Origin: JASFRI01 sp050115015
GTDB lineage: Bacteria; Acidobacteriota; Polarisedimenticolia; CBDVAL01
Assembly: GCA_050115015.1 (NCBI GenBank)
Contig: JASFRI010000008.1
Location: 1 to 26,216 of the forward strand
DNA: 26,216 nt
Reading direction: 5' to 3'
In this document: positions 8,463 to 16,181 of the stretch, piece by piece
Position numbering within the stretch: position 1 is the stretch's first letter
How the letters are laid out: every line of letters starts with the position of its first letter
Made by a program: the position numbers and the translations under genes
Notes under the pieces: generated by a model
The model's database searches: none
Seen by the model: only the letters and a program-made list of their open reading frames with translations
What the model was told of the DNA's origin: nothing

Positions 8463-11279
8463 TCAGGGCAGCGACCGGCGGAGCTCCGCGAGCATCGGAT
8501 CGTCAGGGTAGGCGCCACGGGCCTCGTCCAGGACCCGGCGGGCGGCGTCGGGATCGTCCAGCTGCAGGTAGGCCAGCGCGATCCCCGCCAGGGGGCCGGG
8601 CCCCTCCGCCCCGAGCTCCACGGCGCGCTGGAACGCCGACAGCGACTCCGCGGCGCGACCCGCCTTCCCGTGCACGCTCGCGAGCCCCACCCAGACGTCG
8701 GGGTTGTCCGGCGCCATGCGCCGCGCCCGCTCGAGGGCCTCCAGGGCCGCATCCAGCCGGCCGCGGATCATCTCGGCGTTGCCCAGGTTGGCCAGGTACT
8801 CCGCCTGGTCCGGCTCCAGCGCCAGCGCCCGCCGGTAGGCGGCGACGGCGCCGGCGAGGTCCCCGCGTGTCTTGAGGATCACCCCGAGGACGTTGTGGTA
8901 GGCGGCGAGCTGGTCGTTGCGCTCGAGCCCCCGGCGCACCACGGGCTCCAGCTCGCCGAGCCGCGACGGCGGCGTGAGAGGATACAGCCGGGTCATCGCC
9001 GCGGCGAGCGTCGGCTGCTCCGTGAGCGCGGCCCGGTAGAGCCCCGTGGCCTCGTCGATGCGCCCCTCCCGCTCCGCCACCAGGCCCTGGGCGGTGCGGC
9101 GAACCGCATCCGAGCGGAAGGTCCCCGCGGCCATCCGGCGGGCCGCCTCGACGTCGCCGTGCTCCAGCAGCAGGCCGACGAGCCGCAGCCGTCCGGCGTC
9201 CGCCGACCCGACGTCGCCCACCGCCTCCAGGAACCGTCGCTGGGCCTCGATCGCTCCGGCCAGGTCTCCCTGTTGCTCCCGGACCTCGGACAGCATCCGC
9301 TGCGCCTCGGGAAGCGGCGCCTTGGCGAGGGCCTTGCGGATCTCCTCCTCCGCCTCCCGGTGCTTGCCCTGGGAGGCCAGGATGGAGGCCAGGTTCAGGT
9401 GGTAGTTCGCGGTGACGCGAGCCTGCCCCGCAACGGGGTCCGCGTCGGGGTCGGGGGCGGCCACCGCGTCGGCGGCGTCGGGCGCCAGGTAGCCGAGCGC
9501 CGTGAGCTCCCGGACCATCTCCGCCTCGATGGCGCTCCCGGCGGCGCTGACCGTGGGCGCCTGGGCACGCTCCCCGATCCCCTCGTACGTGGCCACCACC
9601 CCGGGATGGAGCGAAGCCACGAACGCCTCGTCCAGGACCTTTCCCCCCATGTCCTCCGTACGGGGAAGGCCGAGGATCGCCAGGACGGTCGGCGCGATGT
9701 CGTAGAGGCTCACCGGGTCGAGGGTCCCGTGGCGGACGCCGGGACCGGCGAGCACGAAGATCCCGTAGCGCCGGTGCCAGAAGCCGGGCTTCTCGCTGAC
9801 ATAGGGCGCGATCTCCGGCGGGCGGCCCGCCCCGTTCTTGAAGCCGTGGTCGGAGAGCAGCACGACCACCGTCTCCGGATCCGCGGCGGCGAGCACCTCT
9901 CGCAGCAGCTCGTCCTGGTACTCGTAGTAGGCCTCGACGGTGCCCCGGTAGCGCTCCCACTCGTCGTCGCTGGCCAGGGGCATGCGGGGGGGCGCGTAGT
10001 GCATGAAGCGGTGTCCGATCTGGTCGATCCCCTCGTAGTAGATCGCCGTCAGCTCCGGCTGCCCTCGCCGCAGGAGGTCCAGGCCGATCGCGTGGTAGGT
10101 GCGCGCCGCCGCGACCACGCGGGCCAGCGCAACCACCGGATCCTCGGGGGGGCCCCCCTTCGGCCCGTCGAGGCGCGCCATCCCGCGGTCGAACTCGTCC
10201 CGGGTGATGCGGAGGAAGCGCCTCGCCTCGTCGTAGGAGAGATCCGCCGGACGGGCGAGCCGGTCCTTCACCTCCGCGATGTAGCCGGGCGGGAAGGTCA
10301 GGCCGGCGCTCCCCTCACCGGGCTCCGGGGTGATCCCGGCGAACAGGGAGTAGGAGACCCGGTCGGTCACCATGGTGCCCTCGATCCGCTCGGCGGGCCA
10401 GGTCGCCCACCACGCGACGAAGGCGGAATCCCGCCCGACGTCCGTGAGGATGTTCCACAGCGCCTTCGTCCGCCGGAAGGTGCTGGACATCGGCACGCGA
10501 CGTCCCGTCTCCGCGTCCACCAGCAGGAAATCGATGATGCCGTGATCCTCCGGCGGCTTTCCCGTGGCCACCGTCGTCCAGAGGAGCGGGGAGAGCATGG
10601 GGTCGTTGGAGCGCAGGTCCGCCCTGACGCCGCGTCGCAGCAGTGACGCCAGGCCGGGTAGCTTGCCGCGCTCCAGCAGCGGGTCAATCAGCTGCCAGTC
10701 CGCTCCGTCCAGGCCGATCAGGAGCACCTTGCGGCCCGTGGCCCGGACCCGGGCGCGGACCCGGGCCTCCCGGTAGGCGCGCCAGGCAGGATCTTCCCCC
10801 CCCAGCAGGGCCACCTCACCGACCTCCAGGCCGGGACCCCGCAGCGCCTCCTCGACCGCAGCGGCGGCGATCGTCCCGAACGCCGCCGTCAGGGGATCCG
10901 CGTCCGGGTGCGCGGCCAGCGCCCCGTCGAGCGCCGCACCGGCCCGGCGGGCGAGATACGGCTCCCAGCCCCCGGCCTCGGCCACCTGCGCCCCCGGGAC
11001 CTGGAGGACCTCCGGACGCACGTCGACCCGCAGCGCCAGCCCCACCGTCATCGCCGTCCCGTCGGGCGCGGCGACGGGGACCGCCGGCAGCACCGTCCTC
11101 GGGCGCAGCGGGATCTCGAAGCGCGGACTCCAGGGAAAGCCCAGGTGCGCTCCGGGAGGGAGCACGCGGCCTCCCGAGAGCACCAGGGCATCCTCGGGAA
11201 CGCGCACGACGGAGAGGGCGCCTCCGACCAGCAGCGCACCGACGATTCCGGCGAAGAGGAAGAGGCGGGAGCGCGACAT
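8463..11279 (-). CDS. Membrane-anchored phosphodiesterase with SPFH-like N-domain and TPR tail
   Basis: The 938-aa product shows four parts. Residues 1-25 are an N-terminal membrane anchor. Residues 26-180 resemble an SPFH/band-7 domain (VRVPEDALVLSGGRVLPPGAHLGFPW, then RTVLPAVPVAAPDGTAMTVGLALRVDV, then an EEALRGPGLEVGEV end). Residues 184-545 have the alkaline-phosphatase/type I phosphodiesterase fold: LIGLDGADW (Asp191), Ser230 at the nucleophile position before WTTVATG, EGIDQIGH (Asp419, His423), LLSDHGF (Asp477, His478) and His502. Residues about 620-938 are TPRs. I chose ATG 11279 because it starts the membrane segment; the frame is open 26 codons further. Such enzymes cleave phosphodiester, phosphonate or sulfate esters, and the substrate is unknown. 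It follows ctp by 192 nt on the same strand. Confidence 0.85.
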   Translation of the reverse strand: MSRSRLFLFAGIVGALLVGGALSVVRVPEDALVLSGGRVLPPGAHLGFPWSPRFEIPLRPRTVLPAVPVAAPDGTAMTVGLALRVDVRPEVLQVPGAQVAEAGGWEPYLARRAGAALDGALAAHPDADPLTAAFGTIAAAAVEEALRGPGLEVGEVALLGGEDPAWRAYREARVRARVRATGRKVLLIGLDGADWQLIDPLLERGKLPGLASLLRRGVRADLRSNDPMLSPLLWTTVATGKPPEDHGIIDFLLVDAETGRRVPMSSTFRRTKALWNILTDVGRDSAFVAWWATWPAERIEGTMVTDRVSYSLFAGITPEPGEGSAGLTFPPGYIAEVKDRLARPADLSYDEARRFLRITRDEFDRGMARLDGPKGGPPEDPVVALARVVAAARTYHAIGLDLLRRGQPELTAIYYEGIDQIGHRFMHYAPPRMPLASDDEWERYRGTVEAYYEYQDELLREVLAAADPETVVVLLSDHGFKNGAGRPPEIAPYVSEKPGFWHRRYGIFVLAGPGVRHGTLDPVSLYDIAPTVLAILGLPRTEDMGGKVLDEAFVASLHPGVVATYEGIGERAQAPTVSAAGSAIEAEMVRELTALGYLAPDAADAVAAPDPDADPVAGQARVTANYHLNLASILASQGKHREAEEEIRKALAKAPLPEAQRMLSEVREQQGDLAGAIEAQRRFLEAVGDVGSADAGRLRLVGLLLEHGDVEAARRMAAGTFRSDAVRRTAQGLVAEREGRIDEATGLYRAALTEQPTLAAAMTRLYPLTPPSRLGELEPVVRRGLERNDQLAAYHNVLGVILKTRGDLAGAVAAYRRALALEPDQAEYLANLGNAEMIRGRLDAALEALERARRMAPDNPDVWVGLASVHGKAGRAAESLSAFQRAVELGAEGPGPLAGIALAYLQLDDPDAARRVLDEARGAYPDDPMLAELRRSLP

Positions 11280-11471
11280 CAGCGGCCTGGATCCTACTGT
11301 CCCGTCGCGGAGGTCATGATGTGTTCCCGTCGAGGCCCGTCTCGACGACGGAGGCACGGCACGTTCAGAGGAGAAGCAACGAGACCGGGGCCCGCGAGAC
11401 CCGTCCCGATGTTAGCACGAGTTCCGGGAGGGGGGCACGAAGGGGCCGGATGCCACCGAAGGGGTGGCCAC
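11280..11471. other. Intergenic gap between ctp and the phosphodiesterase gene
   Basis: Just past the ctp stop, reading the minus strand, is a short hairpin (GCCACC 11452-11457 with GGTGGC 11463-11468, 5-nt loop). It lacks a T-run, so it is at best a weak terminator. I found no convincing promoter or small gene here. Confidence 0.4.
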
Positions 11472-13088
11472 TCAGTTGGGGACCGGCGCCTCCTCGACCG
11501 GCGCGTCCGCCGCGGCGCGCATCGACACGAGCTGCCGCGCCCGATCGAAGCTGCGAAGGGCCTCCTGGAGCTGGGTGTCCCCCTCGGAGAGGACCTTGTT
11601 GCGCTCCACCAGGCCGAAGTAGTTCGCGAAGATCTCGGCCTTGATCCCCCGGCGGACGTAGTCGTCGTTCGCCTTCAGCTCCTCGTCGGTCGCCTCGATC
11701 TCCTTCGCATCGAGGAACGCCCGGAACGCCTGCATCACCTCGTCGTCCACGCGGAAGGTGGCCTCGTCCGGCGGGTCGGGGTGACCGACGCGGTAGTGGG
11801 TGGCGAACTCGAAGAACACGGAACGCCGTTCCAGGCTCTCGGTGAAATCCGTCAGGTCGTTCAGGGAGACGAACACGTCCGGGTGGATGCCGCCCCCGCC
11901 ATACACCTTCCGGCCGGCGCGCGTGAAGTGCACCTCACCCTTCTCGACCTCCGGGCTGCCCACCGTCGCATCGTCCTCGGGCGAGGGGGAGAAGTAGTCC
12001 TCCAGGGACGCGTAGTCCCGCTGGATCAGCCGGCCGCTGGGCGTGTAGTAGCGGGCGGTGGTCAGGGCCAGCGCGGCATCGTCGGAGAGCGAGTAGACCG
12101 TCTGCACCAAGCCCTTTCCCCAGGACGTTTCCCCGACCACGAGCCCTCGATCGTGATCCTGGATCGACCCGGCGACGATCTCCGAGGCACTGGCGCTGCC
12201 GCGGTTGATCAAGACGACCATCGGGAGCCTGAAACGGTGGCCACCGGCCGGGACCAGGTACTCCTCGTTGGATCGCTCGGTCCGGCCCCGGGTGAACACG
12301 ATCTTGTCGTTCGCATCCAGAAACAGGCTGGAGACCCGGACGGCCTGGTCGAGCAGGCCTCCGGGGTTCCACCGGAGGTCCAGGACGAGCTGCTCCATAC
12401 CCTGTTCCTCCAGCTCGTCGAGCTTCTCCTTGAGCTCCGACTCCGTGGTCTGGGTGAAGTTCTTGATCCGGATGTAGCCCGTGCCCGGACGGATCATGTA
12501 GGCGTACTGGATCGAGTTGGTGGGGATGTCGTCCCGGGTGATCGTGAACGGGAGGAGATCGTCGCTCCCCTCCCGGCGGATCCCGATGGAGACCTGCGTA
12601 CCGCGCCGCCCCCGGAGTTTCATGAGGGCGTCGTCGATCGACATGCCGATGGTCTCGTTCCCCTCGATCTCGGCGATCACGTCGCCGGCCCGGATGCCGG
12701 CGCGCTCCGCAGGCGTCCCCTCGATCGGGGAGATCACCGTCAGCAGGTTCTCGTCACCGCGGAGGGAGATGACGATCCCCAGCCCGGAGAAGGAGCCCCG
12801 CTGCTCTTCCCTCATCTCCTGGTAGGATCGCCGGTCCAGGAAGTTGGAGTGCGGGTCGAGGGTCGTCAGCATCCCACGGATCGCCCCGGTGACGAGATCC
12901 TCCGAGGGCACCTCGTCGACGTACTGGCGTTCGACGATCTCCAGGATCTGGGTGAAGGTCCGGAGGTAGGCGTCGGAGGCATCGGAGCCGTCCGCGCGGA
13001 CCACGGCCGTGCGGCCGCCCAGCCAGAGGCCGAACAGGGTTCCGAGGACGACGGCTGGCAGCAGGACCTGGTATCGCTTTCTCAACAC
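11472..13088 (-). CDS. ctp: C-terminal processing peptidase (S41 family, PDZ domain)
   Basis: The 538-aa product has an N-terminal membrane anchor or signal (residues 7-24), then FTQILEIVERQYVDEV. A PDZ domain follows at about 100-185 (GLGIVI, SPIEGTPAERAGIRAGDVI). The protease core has NPGGLLDQAV (241-250), GSASASEI with catalytic Ser300, Asp311 and WGKGLVQ with Lys325. The 11- and 25-residue spacings from the Ser match Prc-type Ser-Lys peptidases. It acts in the periplasm, trimming or degrading proteins from the C-terminus. The start is GTG 13088, only 2 nt after AAGGAG; the adjacent TTG at 13085 is better spaced and may be the true start. The roughly 180-residue C-terminal extension ends in an Ala/Glu/Pro tail. 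Confidence 0.95.
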   Translation of the reverse strand: MLRKRYQVLLPAVVLGTLFGLWLGGRTAVVRADGSDASDAYLRTFTQILEIVERQYVDEVPSEDLVTGAIRGMLTTLDPHSNFLDRRSYQEMREEQRGSFSGLGIVISLRGDENLLTVISPIEGTPAERAGIRAGDVIAEIEGNETIGMSIDDALMKLRGRRGTQVSIGIRREGSDDLLPFTITRDDIPTNSIQYAYMIRPGTGYIRIKNFTQTTESELKEKLDELEEQGMEQLVLDLRWNPGGLLDQAVRVSSLFLDANDKIVFTRGRTERSNEEYLVPAGGHRFRLPMVVLINRGSASASEIVAGSIQDHDRGLVVGETSWGKGLVQTVYSLSDDAALALTTARYYTPSGRLIQRDYASLEDYFSPSPEDDATVGSPEVEKGEVHFTRAGRKVYGGGGIHPDVFVSLNDLTDFTESLERRSVFFEFATHYRVGHPDPPDEATFRVDDEVMQAFRAFLDAKEIEATDEELKANDDYVRRGIKAEIFANYFGLVERNKVLSEGDTQLQEALRSFDRARQLVSMRAAADAPVEEAPVPN

Positions 13089-13159
13089 GGCTCCTTCGCG
13101 CGAAGCCCGGCCGTGGGCTGGAATCTCCTCGTGGACGCTTGCATCCGGGTGCTCTATCG

Positions 13160-13188
13160 AATATAGGGCTGCCGGCGGGGCATGTAAA
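13160..13188 (-). promoter_or_regulatory. Candidate ctp promoter
   Basis: On the minus strand: TTTACA (13188-13183), 17-nt spacer, TATATT (13165-13160). Both hexamers match the sigma-70 consensus at five of six positions or close to it, and stand out in this GC-rich DNA. The leader to the start codon would be about 65 nt. Confidence 0.7.
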
Positions 13189-13244
13189 GTATCCGACCCC
13201 GTGAAGCGCCAACGCTTTCCGGTCCCCGAGGCATCCCGGGACGC

Positions 13245-13274
13245 TTGACGCGCCGCCTCCGGTATCGGGATAAT
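13245..13274 (+). promoter_or_regulatory. Candidate promoter of the tatA operon
   Basis: TTGACG (13245-13250), 18-nt spacer, GATAAT (13269-13274). It is divergent from the ctp promoter 57 bp away. A 6-bp dyad AAGACT/AGTCTT (13275-13280/13284-13289, 3-nt centre) directly follows the -10 and would span the transcription start. Confidence 0.65.
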
Positions 13275-13318
13275 AAGACTCTAAGTCTTTTAGGCTCAGC
13301 AGGCAAGGAGGGCGTCCC

Positions 13319-13849
13319 ATGTTCGGCTCCATCGGCGGCACCGAGCTGCTGCTGATCATGGTCATCGCACTCCTGGTGTTCGGACCGCGCAAGCTCCCCC
13401 AGCTGGGCCGCACCATCGGCAAGGCCATGGGGGAGTTCCGGCGCGCGAGCAACGACTTCCGGAGTTCGCTGGAGCGCGAGATCGAGGCGGAGGAACCCTC
13501 CCGCGGCGCACAGGGCTTCCGTCCGCCGGCACCGCCCCCTCCCTCCAGCGCCGTCCCTAGGGATCGGCCGGACGACGGCCCCGGACGCCAGCCCGCACCG
13601 GACGGCGGGGGGACGCCGGAGGGCCCCGCCGCCCCCGCGACCCCGCAACCCGGTGCCGGGTCCGGAACGGCGCCCGAGGACCGCTCCGCGGAACGCCGGG
13701 AGCCGCGCGCCGGGGGACCCGAGGGGCCGCCGGCACCCGGGGCCGCTCCGGGCAAGCGAGCTCCGTCCGAAGGCGGCACGGAAACGGACACGGACGCCGG
13801 CGCCGACCGGCAAGAGCCCCGTCCTGAGGCCGGGAAGCCCGGGGAATGA
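13319..13849 (+). CDS. tatA: Sec-independent translocase protein TatA (TatA/B family), long tail
   Basis: The 176-aa product has the family's short N-terminal membrane helix (GGTELLLIMVIALLVF), the hinge FGPRKLPQLG and an amphipathic helix (RTIGKAMGEFRRASNDF). From about residue 60 on it is a low-complexity Pro/Gly/Glu/Arg-rich tail, longer than in classic TatA (about 90 aa) and more like TatB in length. The FGPRKLP motif favours TatA over TatB. TatA oligomers form the path for folded twin-arginine substrates through the inner membrane. An AAGGAGGG site precedes the ATG, and the stop overlaps the tatC start (ATGA). No separate tatB is present, so this protein may serve both roles. Confidence 0.88.
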   Translation: MFGSIGGTELLLIMVIALLVFGPRKLPQLGRTIGKAMGEFRRASNDFRSSLEREIEAEEPSRGAQGFRPPAPPPPSSAVPRDRPDDGPGRQPAPDGGGTPEGPAAPATPQPGAGSGTAPEDRSAERREPRAGGPEGPPAPGAAPGKRAPSEGGTETDTDAGADRQEPRPEAGKPGE

Positions 13850-14592
13850 CCCAGCCCGACCCTCAGGGTCAGATGAGCTTCCTGCAGCACCTCGACGAGC
13901 TGCGGACCCGCCTGATCCGCGCCGTCGCCGCCCTCATCGTGGCGTTCCTCCTCTGCCTGTCCATCGCCCGTCCCGTCTACGAGTTCATGGTGCGGCCGAT
14001 CGAGAAGTTCCTGCCCGAGGGGGAGAAGCTCGCCTTCACGCACCTGACCGACCCGTTCCTCCTCTACATGAAGGTGGCCTTCCTGACGGCGATCTTCCTG
14101 GCCACCCCGTTCATCCTCCTGGAGGCCTGGCTGTTCATCGCGCCCGGGCTCTACCCGCGCGAGCGCCGCTACGCGATCCCGTTCATCTTCTTCTCCTCCG
14201 TGTTCTTCATGGCCGGCGGCGCGTTCGGCTACTACATCGTGCTGCCCCCGGCCGCCCGGTTCTTCATCCAGCAGGGGGTGGACTGGGGCTTCCGTCCCGT
14301 CCTGACGGTCCGGGAGCTGCTCTCCTTCGAGAGCCGCATCCTCCTGGGGCTCGGCGTCGTGTTCGAGATGCCGATCCTCACGTTCTTCCTGGCCCGGATC
14401 GGCCTGGTCAACGGCCGGATGCTCCTCCGCCAGTTCAAGTACGCCATCCTGGTGATCTTCATCCTCGCCGCCATCCTCACCCCGACGCCCGACATGCTCA
14501 CCCAGTCCCTGTTCGCCGCCCCGATGGTCTTCCTCTACGTGCTGAGCATCGCGGTGGCGGCCGTGTTCGGAAAGAAGCGGGAGGACGGGTGA
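13846..14592 (+). CDS. tatC: Sec-independent translocase protein TatC
   Basis: The 248-aa product is the twin-arginine signal receptor of the Tat system, an integral inner-membrane protein with six predicted helices. It has the N-terminal signature MSFLQHLDELRTRLIRA, the first periplasmic loop with a PIEKFLPEGEKLAFTHLTDPFLLYMK segment, PGLYPRERR in the cytoplasmic loop, FEMPILTFFLARIGLV, and PTPDMLTQSLFAAPM before the last helix. Length is normal. It overlaps tatA by 4 nt and the following glycosyltransferase by 3 nt within a GTGA junction. Confidence 0.97.
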   Translation: MTQPDPQGQMSFLQHLDELRTRLIRAVAALIVAFLLCLSIARPVYEFMVRPIEKFLPEGEKLAFTHLTDPFLLYMKVAFLTAIFLATPFILLEAWLFIAPGLYPRERRYAIPFIFFSSVFFMAGGAFGYYIVLPPAARFFIQQGVDWGFRPVLTVRELLSFESRILLGLGVVFEMPILTFFLARIGLVNGRMLLRQFKYAILVIFILAAILTPTPDMLTQSLFAAPMVFLYVLSIAVAAVFGKKREDG

Positions 14593-16181
14593 GCCTGACC
14601 GCCATCGTCCTGTGCCGGGACGCGGAGCGGGACCTGCCGGCCTGCCTGGGCTCCCTCGCCTTCGCCGACGAGATCCTCGTGGTGGACTCCGGGAGCCGTG
14701 ACCGCAGCCGGGAGATCGCCTCCGACCGGGGCGCCCGGGTCCTGGAGCGCCCGCTGGACGGGTTCGACGACCAGCGCAACTGGGCGCAGGCCCGGGCCGC
14801 CGGGGACTGGGTGCTGTTCATCGACGCGGACGAGCGGGTGCCCCCGGCACTGGCCGCCGAGATCCGCGACGCGCTGTCCACGGACGGACCGGCGCCCGCC
14901 GCCTGGTCGATTCCACGCCGGAATCACTTTCTCGGACGGCCCATGGCGCGCTGCGGCTGGGGGCGCGACCGGGTCACCCGGCTCCTGCGCCCGGGCCGGG
15001 CGCGGTGGCAGGGGCGGGTGCACGAGGTCCCGGTGGTGCAGGGGGCGGTGGGACGGCTCCAGAAGCCCCTCGAGCACCATCCGTACCCCAGCCTCGCGGC
15101 GTTCTGGGACAAGCTGGAGCGCTTCTCCCCCATGGAGGCAGCGGCCGATCAGGAAGCCGGGCGGCGGGCCGGCGGTCTACAGATGCTGGTGCGCCCCAAG
15201 CTCGCCTTCGCGCGCGCCTATCTGGCCCAGGGCGCCTGCCGGGAGGGGGTCCACGGCCTGGTGCTGTCGACGATGGCGGCCTTCGCGGCCTTCACCCGGG
15301 CTCTCCGCCTATGGGAACGGGGCATCCCACCCGGGGTGACGGCGCCCCCCCGCGGTCCCCGGATCGCGGAGATCCCCTCGGAAACGGGCGCACCGGTCTC
15401 CGTCCTGATCACGACGTTCAACGAGGAGGCCAACATCGAGGGCGCGCTCGCCTCCTCCGCCTGGGCGGACGAGGTCCTGGTCGTCGATTCGTTCTCCACC
15501 GACCGCACCATGGAGCTGGCCTCCGGCGCCAGCCGGGTCGTGCAGCACGAGTACGTGAACCCCGCGGCCCAGAAGAACTGGGCGCTACCGCAGCTCGCCC
15601 ATTCCTGGACGATGGTGCTGGATGCCGACGAACGGTTCACGCCGGAGCTCGCCCGGGAGGTCCGTCACCTCCTGGCGTCGCCGCCACCCGCCGCGGCGTT
15701 CTGGATCCGCCGGGTGAACCACTTCCTCGGACGCCGGATCCGCTTCTGCGGCTGGAACCGGGACCGGGTCATCCGCCTGTTCGATCGCCGCCGGAGCCGG
15801 TACCAGGACGTCGAGGTTCACGAGGAGATGGAGGTCGACGGGGCCGTCGGGCAGCTGCGCAGCCCCCTCCTCCACTACACGTATACCAGCGTCGACCAGT
15901 ACTGGCCGAAGTTCCGGCGCTACACCGACTGGGGGGCCAGCCAGGCCTACCGGGAGGGCCGCCGGGCCGGCCTGTACCACCTCCTCGGCCACCCGGCGGG
16001 ACGGTTCCTGAAGATGTACGTCGCGCGCCTCGGGGTCCTGGACGGCACCCACGGCCTCGCGATCTCCCTCATGTCCTTCTTCTCGGTCTTCAACAAGTAC
16101 GCCAAGCTGTGGGAGCGCGGCCTGGGCGAGGCGGTCCGCGAGCGGGGGGCCCCCGCGGAGGGGCGGAGAACGTCTCGATGA
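14589..16181 (+). CDS. Tandem two-domain GT2 glycosyltransferase (LPS core type)
   Basis: The 530-aa product holds two complete WaaE/KdtX-like family 2 glycosyltransferases in one chain. Unit 1 (2-245) has LTAIVLCRDAERDLPACL, LVVDSGSRDRS and metal-binding Asp79/Asp81 (FIDADER). Unit 2 (270-512) has VLITTFNEEANIEGAL, LVVDSFSTDRT and Asp345/Asp347 (LDADER). Both then share NHFLGR, CGW-RDRV-RL and a closing KLWERG/RLWERG. An Ala/Pro-rich linker (246-268) joins them. Such enzymes transfer sugars to the LPS inner core on the cytoplasmic face. GTG 14589 overlaps the tatC stop; the frame is open further upstream, but only as a shadow of tatA and tatC. It overlaps the next gene by 4 nt. Confidence 0.88.
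   Translation: MSLTAIVLCRDAERDLPACLGSLAFADEILVVDSGSRDRSREIASDRGARVLERPLDGFDDQRNWAQARAAGDWVLFIDADERVPPALAAEIRDALSTDGPAPAAWSIPRRNHFLGRPMARCGWGRDRVTRLLRPGRARWQGRVHEVPVVQGAVGRLQKPLEHHPYPSLAAFWDKLERFSPMEAAADQEAGRRAGGLQMLVRPKLAFARAYLAQGACREGVHGLVLSTMAAFAAFTRALRLWERGIPPGVTAPPRGPRIAEIPSETGAPVSVLITTFNEEANIEGALASSAWADEVLVVDSFSTDRTMELASGASRVVQHEYVNPAAQKNWALPQLAHSWTMVLDADERFTPELAREVRHLLASPPPAAAFWIRRVNHFLGRRIRFCGWNRDRVIRLFDRRRSRYQDVEVHEEMEVDGAVGQLRSPLLHYTYTSVDQYWPKFRRYTDWGASQAYREGRRAGLYHLLGHPAGRFLKMYVARLGVLDGTHGLAISLMSFFSVFNKYAKLWERGLGEAVRERGAPAEGRRTSR

Noticed and set aside
8670..10646. 658-codon plus frame opposite the phosphodiesterase
   Set aside because: Antisense shadow of a gene with intact metal-site motifs and TPRs.
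10908..13166. 752-codon plus frame opposite ctp
   Set aside because: Antisense shadow; no domain and no plausible start, while ctp on the minus strand has all catalytic residues.
13653..14588. Upstream extension of the double glycosyltransferase
   Set aside because: It lies over tatA and tatC in another frame; GTG 14589 gives a start exactly at the GT2 fold and a coupled GTGA junction.
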